Source: Siphonodentalium dalli
Lineage: Eukaryota; Mollusca; Scaphopoda; Gadilida; Siphonodentaliidae
Length of the DNA stretch: 64,000 nt
Assembly (NCBI GenBank): GCA_032622095.1
Contig: CP136064.1
Span: forward strand, 211,930,205-211,994,204
Reading direction: 5' to 3'
How positions within the stretch are numbered: the first letter of the stretch is position 1; every line of letters begins with the position of its first letter. A model generated the notes under the pieces. It was not told the DNA's origin. It ran no database searches and saw nothing but the letters and a program-made list of their open reading frames with translations. The position numbers and the translations under genes were made by a program. Of the stretch, positions 58,801 to 64,000 are shown piece by piece.

Positions 58801-61260
58801 TGGTCGAACAATCGGCAGACATGACCATTGCATTGACACACTTGCTTATTTGAGAACAGCTATACAATTTCTATGTGAAGGAATTGGTTTTCTAAGATTT
58901 GAAAAACTTTACGTCATAAAAAAAAAAATCTCGACGAACACGGTGTCATTCAAGGAAAGTATATAGACACTTTAAGTGCACTGGAACGAAACTAAAATCG
59001 TATGCCAAATAATATTATTTACGCCATAGGCTGTTGTTAATTGTTCAAGTACTCAACGACATAAAATGAACGATACGCCACATACCACTTACATATATAG
59101 TATGATGTATTGTAGTACATGTATACGTATACTAATACCTCGTCGTCACAAATAAAGTCTCTAACCTAAAGCGATTTTGAACATCAAACACGTCAACCAT
59201 TTAATAGATGTTCGTAAAATGCACATAATCGCTTTCACTCGTACGTACAATAACAAAAACGGACTTCGCTGTCGCATTCCACATATATAGTAGACTTTCA
59301 TAATCATATAACCCTATATATTATATAGACTTCGTTGATTACAAATTCGACACAAGTCGAGAGTATTCGGGGGGCATGTTTTGGTCACATATAGTTAAAT
59401 ATCATCGTCCAAACTATCGACAGTCAGAACATTACATAGATCAAAACATAGATGCATGTAAGTTATACCAACTAATTTTGTATGTGAATACCAGCCTCCC
59501 CTTGGAATCAGACTTTGTTTGCAGATTATGCATTGATGCAATATTGTTAATCTGCCTGTTAATCTGCCTCTTGTGTATCGCTTTGGGGATAACGATTTTG
59601 TGAACAGGTGGTATTTCTCTATAAGTTGTACTGAAGAAAATCCCGGACAGCTTTGAAGAATATTTCAATGTCATGGTGCAATAAGTCTTCACCACAAGAA
59701 AATCTTTACATCATTTCTGTTAAAGGGACCCAAGGCACTCACGGTGGGTTTTTTAATGTTCTTGTTGATGATAGTTGTTTTACAGACTTTTATAAAATGT
59801 ATCTTATTTCACACGAACCCACCTGGAAGGCCTTGGTTCCCTTTCAAGGAATCGTATTCTTCAGAGTTTAGTTCCGTATTAATAATATTTATCGTTTTCA
59901 TCTCATTTCAATTATCAAAAGAATATCCATAACAGCGCTCGATTAATACACGAGATACATAAATACACATACTATAAAAAAAACTCCTTGAACTCATAGA
60001 ATGTATTGCATCAGAAAAAAAACAAGGGTTTGAAACACTACGGAGCCTTCTGTCACTTCATGATATTGTAACAATAAAGAGCGTTAGCGTAACTTTTTCA
60101 TGAAAAGTTGAAAGCGGCTCATAAAATTCGATATCCTTGGCAAGTCTGGGGGTACTGTACAATTATGGTACAATCTTTTCGAGTTATAAACTCATTTACA
60201 TTATAATTACCATGTTGTTTGTATCGTAATTCATAAAGCACACGTGAGTGTCTTTTGCACTCAGTTGGCTCAAATTCCTTCATTTGTTGCATATATTCTG
60301 TTGAATATAAAAGGAGATGGTCCCATAAGTGTCCGGATTTAGTGTACAGTCCCCCTTTGATTGTATGCAGAGTCTGCATATTAGTATTTCGACAAGTTAT
60401 CGACCTACATATATTGTCATCACCGGGGTGTGATAAAAGTGAGATATTACTATGTCTAATTTGATGGACGAAGATTACGAGTCGAATTAAAGGACAGCGT
60501 AAACAATATATATGACTATCAATTTCGGGGGATAACACTGAACAAATTGCACATCAATACTGAAGCTAGTTGTACATTGTATACATACGAATTGTCGATG
60601 ATGACTTCTGGCCTCCATAACGAGTTTCCGCGCTGGAAGATGGACGTTATGTTTTCATAATCTGTAACATTCCATTGCAGCCTCTGGTCAAACCAATCCT
60701 ACAAGCGGTCGAATGTTCAACTGAGTACACATGCAGAGTTCAGTCCCCTACGCCGGACTTACCGCTGCCAGACTTTTGTAGGTTACAATTCATTCTGCAT
60801 TATTCTGAGAAACTGAACTGTCCATATTCATTTGAAAATTGTCTAGATCAAACCAGAATGAATTGTAACTGACAAAACACTTCAATAAAAAATGTTAGAT
60901 TTAATTAAGAAAATACACATACCGGCAGCGGTCAGACATAGAGTAGCGAGGGGACTGAACTATGGTTTTCAACTAGTGGGCACGGTCGAAACCCAGCTTG
61001 TATTTAGTGGGTATATATATTTTCTCGAAATACCTGGCATACACAAGCTACAGCATTTAAGAAAAATCATGTTGTGATTATTGATATTTCTACTTGTCAG
61101 GGGCTCATGTTGGTATGTCGGATGTCCGGCTACCTAATATACCTACCAGCACGCATTGAAATCATGCAATAACGGTATTTCACTGTCTAACGTCAAATTC
61201 TGATATTTACGTGTGTTTCTATTTATTCCACAATTTCATGTATCGCGGTAAATTTAAGAA
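55860..61260. other. No recognisable gene; scattered short ORFs
   Basis: I find no domain in this interval. Two similar blocks (about 56,405-56,520 and 56,610-56,700; ataacgtaagcttaaattg, ggtaattcgtcga) and (tactgtctcaaagttat...attatagataa at about 56,585-56,620 and 56,770-56,810) show an old duplication. The longest ORF, 139 codons on the minus strand at 60,119-60,538, has no recognisable motif. It might be an exon or chance. A run of 15 or more C is at about 58,281-58,297. Confidence 0.4.
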
Positions 61261-61261
61261 A

Positions 61262-61430
61262 TGTCTTGCAGATCGATTGGCGTCATTGGATTTTGACCGG
61301 CAGAGTAACCAAATCCAATGGCCCCATTTGATCTGCAAATCATTCCTTATAATCACACACCAGTACATTTTAATAGAACATTAATCATTTGAACAAAATT
61401 TCAAAACTATATACCAAAACATATTGTTCA
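61262..61430 (+). repeat. Dispersed repeat R2, copy 2
   Basis: The direct counterpart of 20,395-20,580: tcattggattttgaccggca, ccagtacattttaata, catttgaacaa. A short palindrome with cttcagttattgg arms follows near 61,505-61,545. Confidence 0.65.
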
Positions 61431-61689
61431 GTCTCCAAATAACAACAGGCAGCGAACAGGTGCACGCGGTCAGCTTGAAGTGCATGACGTAGGCATTTCG
61501 TTCATCAACCAATAACTGAAGGGTCGACTTCAGTTATTGGTTTATGAACATCAGAAACATTGATGTAAACCGTATTTGCGAAATGTACTGATTTATAATT
61601 GTGTGACAGTAGAGGAGGTGTGATTATACCGAATACGTTTACCGTGATTGCATTTATGACATCAACATATCACAGTCTAATAGCACTAC

Positions 61690-61708
61690 GTGGGGGGGGG
61701 GGGGGGGG
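61690..61708. repeat. Poly-G run
   Basis: A run of 18 or so G interrupted by nothing else; a likely length-variable site. Confidence 0.9.
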
Positions 61709-61861
61709 CATACCAGTCATCGAAAGTTTAAATTCAGAACTCAGAAACAAAATTGTGCTAATAAATTGTGTACCTATATATAACAAAAACAAGTATGACA
61801 TAGAGCCGTACGTCAGATATATGTGATGAACAGAAAGTTGAGTATGTCCTTCATTTAAGAT

Positions 61862-61938
61862 TACCCTACCATTATAGCCCTAAGACTAGCCCTAACCATA
61901 TAACCTACCCCTGACCCTAACACTAACCCTAACCCTGT
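61862..61938 (-). repeat. Degenerate interstitial telomere-like tract
   Basis: Repeated ccctaa and near-variants (ccctaaga, ccctaaccat, ccctgaccctaacactaacc, ctaaccct) cover about 75 bp. The unit is the reverse complement of the animal telomere repeat TTAGGG. It is short and diverged, so it is an interstitial relic and not a chromosome end. Confidence 0.6.
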
Positions 61939-62631
61939 AATACATATGGAGAATGGGAGAAGGTGTGTGGTTTCGTGTATTCTTACATGAAGGATATACC
62001 GAAAGTTGAAACCGAAAAAAACATTTTATTATGGAATGCAATGCGTACACAATTTAATATAATTCTTAAAGGGATACTTGTTGTTGGTTTCTATAGTCGT
62101 AGAATAAGGTAACCAGATTTCCATTATTTGAATGTCTGTTGAGTACGAAGTAATGTTACGGATGGCAGATTAGCCGGAATGTGAAAATTCAAATGGTCGT
62201 TGTCGAGTAATTTGTGTACATTTTCAAGCAAATGTATCAACTAAATGTTATATTATATGCATACTAGTCCCATATACCCGTATCAACATAAATGTTTTTA
62301 CACGATCATGTGTGCCACGAGTTGCACAATCCACTATCCGTGAATTAATTTGATTACGTCTTTTACACGGAAATTCGTAATTTAATTAATGTCTCCAGCC
62401 ATAAATTAAATTGATATCAAATTATTAACTTTGATTTTAAGATAACATATTAACCTGAACGTTTACAGAATACATCTTCGACTCAAATTACTTATTTTTC
62501 TATATATTATAGATATTATATCGCTGTTATTATCGGGGATTTATTGAAAATGGCGTACAGTATCCCTTTAATAATAGATAATAATATATTATATCTATTG
62601 AAATTTCTATCTGACTGTATATGTTTAGACT

Positions 62632-62872
62632 CGAAAACTGCTCAACCGATCCGACTCAAATTTGGTATGTAGGCCTACTTTCATCCCGGGAACAATATGG
62701 GCGGGTCCAATTTCACGTGCGACCGTGTCCTTGACCTTGACCTCGCTAATATACGCTCATTGAGGCATATGTTTGGACCGATCGAACAATAGATTTTTTC
62801 TTTCTCCTAATACTTCTCAACGTCACACAGAAATCCCTAAATAGCCCGGACGAAGTCTGGCACATCAGCTAG
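62632..62872 (+). mobile_element. Helitron-like non-autonomous element, 3' part
   Basis: Related to 13,448-13,583. It ends with a GC hairpin (gcccggacgaagtctggc), a short spacer and terminal CTAG at 62,869-62,872. It contains 100 bp absent from the first copy (about 62,715-62,810). The 5' boundary is not defined, and no Rep/helicase gene is seen. Confidence 0.5.
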
Positions 62873-63129
62873 TAGATAATAAATATTGACTTTATGGGAA
62901 AGAATTGTTTAAAATCTCAAAGTAATAGCATGGATTTCACAAGCATGACTGATGATGAAAAGGTCATCATCGTAATGAAGAACGATGACAAACAAATAAG
63001 CAGTTCCGTGTGCAACATGATTCGGTTATTCTTTCGAAATTTATCATTTAATAAGAATTATAATTAGTGTAAACATATACGCATGTTGTATGTATTATAT
63101 CATATTTATTTTATTTATAAATTATCATG

Positions 63130-63425
63130 TATTGTAAAGTTATTATACAATGCTGTGTAAAGTATGTGTTTTGCACAAGTCCAGGTTGTGGTAAAAAGCA
63201 TACGCGCCTCGTCCAATATGACTTTTCACAACAACCTGGACGAGTACAAGAAAACAAATACTGTACACAACATTGTATAATGACAGTTTTATTATCCTTC
63301 TGTATGTTATCCAAATGACGTCACCCGGAGTCCCGATAATTTTTCTAAAAGTCATATTGGACTCGAATCCAATATGACTTTCGGTATAGTCCAATATGAC
63401 TCTCGGGAGCCCAATATGACTTTTT
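63130..63425. repeat. Inverted repeats around ccaatatgact
   Basis: The block tattatacaatgctgtgtaaa (63,140) and its inverse (tacacaacattgtataatga, about 63,262) enclose an about 100-bp inverted segment (gtccaggttgtggtaaaaagcatacg / caacctggacgagtac). It is followed by four copies of ccaatatgact between 63,355 and 63,422. The whole looks like a small foldback plus a short tandem motif. No gene is seen from 62,880 to 64,000. Confidence 0.65.
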
Positions 63426-64000
63426 CCCGGATTATCATGTGACAGGTTTTGCCCAATCAGAAAGAGTGTTAGTTAAGGGATGGATAATACTAATTAATTT
63501 GCAAGTTACTGCCTGCAGGCATTGTTGTGTTGCAGTCAGACGGGGATCCGCGCTGGCCCACAATTAACGTTTTCCAAATTAGTTGCCAAATGAAAATATT
63601 TTGACAAATTATCTAAATAGTTGGCAGATGATATAGCAAAAAATAATATGTTCGTGAAAAATGTATTCTTACAGAAACTGTTGACAAAGGTCACTTTAAA
63701 AAAAATCAGATACATTAGACATGTATACGTCCACGTCATGGCCAAATAAACTTGTGGTACATGTATTAAGATACAATGCGCGAAATTTGTTATGAATCAT
63801 CCCGACAGAAGCCGTAATGTTGCATAAATCCCGTCCCCAGATCCTGTCTATTAGCATAAAACAATATAGATCAATCACACGCAATTATGAGTCTCCATTA
63901 ACGTATGGACACCATATTGTAAGGGGATTTGCAGTGTCAACATCACCAATATCCGCAATGGCCCTATATACCTCTAGGATTAACTTACCATAACCTGCGT

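Noticed and set aside
61885-61938. True chromosome end or telomere
   Set aside because: The tract is short and diverged and is followed by 2 kb of ordinary sequence.
1-64000. tRNA, rRNA, CRISPR array or bacterial operon
   Set aside because: No cloverleaf-like A/B-box pair, rRNA core sequence, regular spacer array or Shine-Dalgarno-led gene string was seen by eye; a tRNAscan or Rfam run would be needed to exclude small RNA genes.

Overview
This window looks like nuclear DNA of an invertebrate animal, most probably a lophotrochozoan and quite possibly a mollusc. The base composition is AT-rich, the gene density is low, and the exons are short with GT/AG borders in long introns. Most of the window is decayed mobile DNA. 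The mollusc suggestion is an inference from two things: the style of the nicotinic acetylcholine receptor (nAChR) M2 segment, which begins GEKVSYALTLLL, and the tandem GGCCATAACTC/ATGGGCGGA repeats. No prokaryotic gene organisation, rRNA or CRISPR array was seen.

Host genes: two related non-alpha nAChR subunit genes lie on the minus strand. Gene 1 is represented by a 539-bp exon (14,932-15,470; Cys-loop to M2) and a terminal exon (12,423-12,826; M3 to M4) that join in phase. Gene 2 has an intact exon of exactly the same length (33,385-33,923). Its terminal exon (29,009-29,796) is broken by frameshifts and stops and contains seven copies of a 51-bp (17-codon) tandem repeat in the M3-M4 loop. 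The 5' exons encoding the signal peptide and N-terminal domain were not found for either gene.

Mobile DNA: the largest element is a degenerate Polinton/Maverick (virus-like DNA transposon) on the plus strand, about 36.3-46.1 kb. Remnants occur in this order: protein-primed DNA polymerase B, A32-like packaging ATPase, small hydrophobic-ended capsid-associated protein, a second Polinton-specific protein, retroviral-type integrase, small basic protein, double-jelly-roll major capsid protein, unassigned ORF, adenain-like protease. All are broken by frameshifts and stops, and two later MITEs have inserted into it. Pieces of LINE reverse-transcriptase C-termini lie at 8.4-9.5 kb (minus) and 51.6-52.2 kb (plus). 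At least six families of short non-autonomous elements flanked by TTAA are scattered through the window. One of them (11,873-12,426) ends exactly on the TTAA that overlaps the stop codon of nAChR gene 1. Helitron-like 3' ends, large foldback elements, minisatellites, CA and GA microsatellites and a short degenerate telomere-like tract complete the picture.

The rest (roughly 1-7 kb, 25-29 kb, 47-48.5 kb and 56-64 kb) holds only repeats or unrecognised short ORFs. Chance ORFs of 60-100 codons are expected here, and no function is claimed for them.
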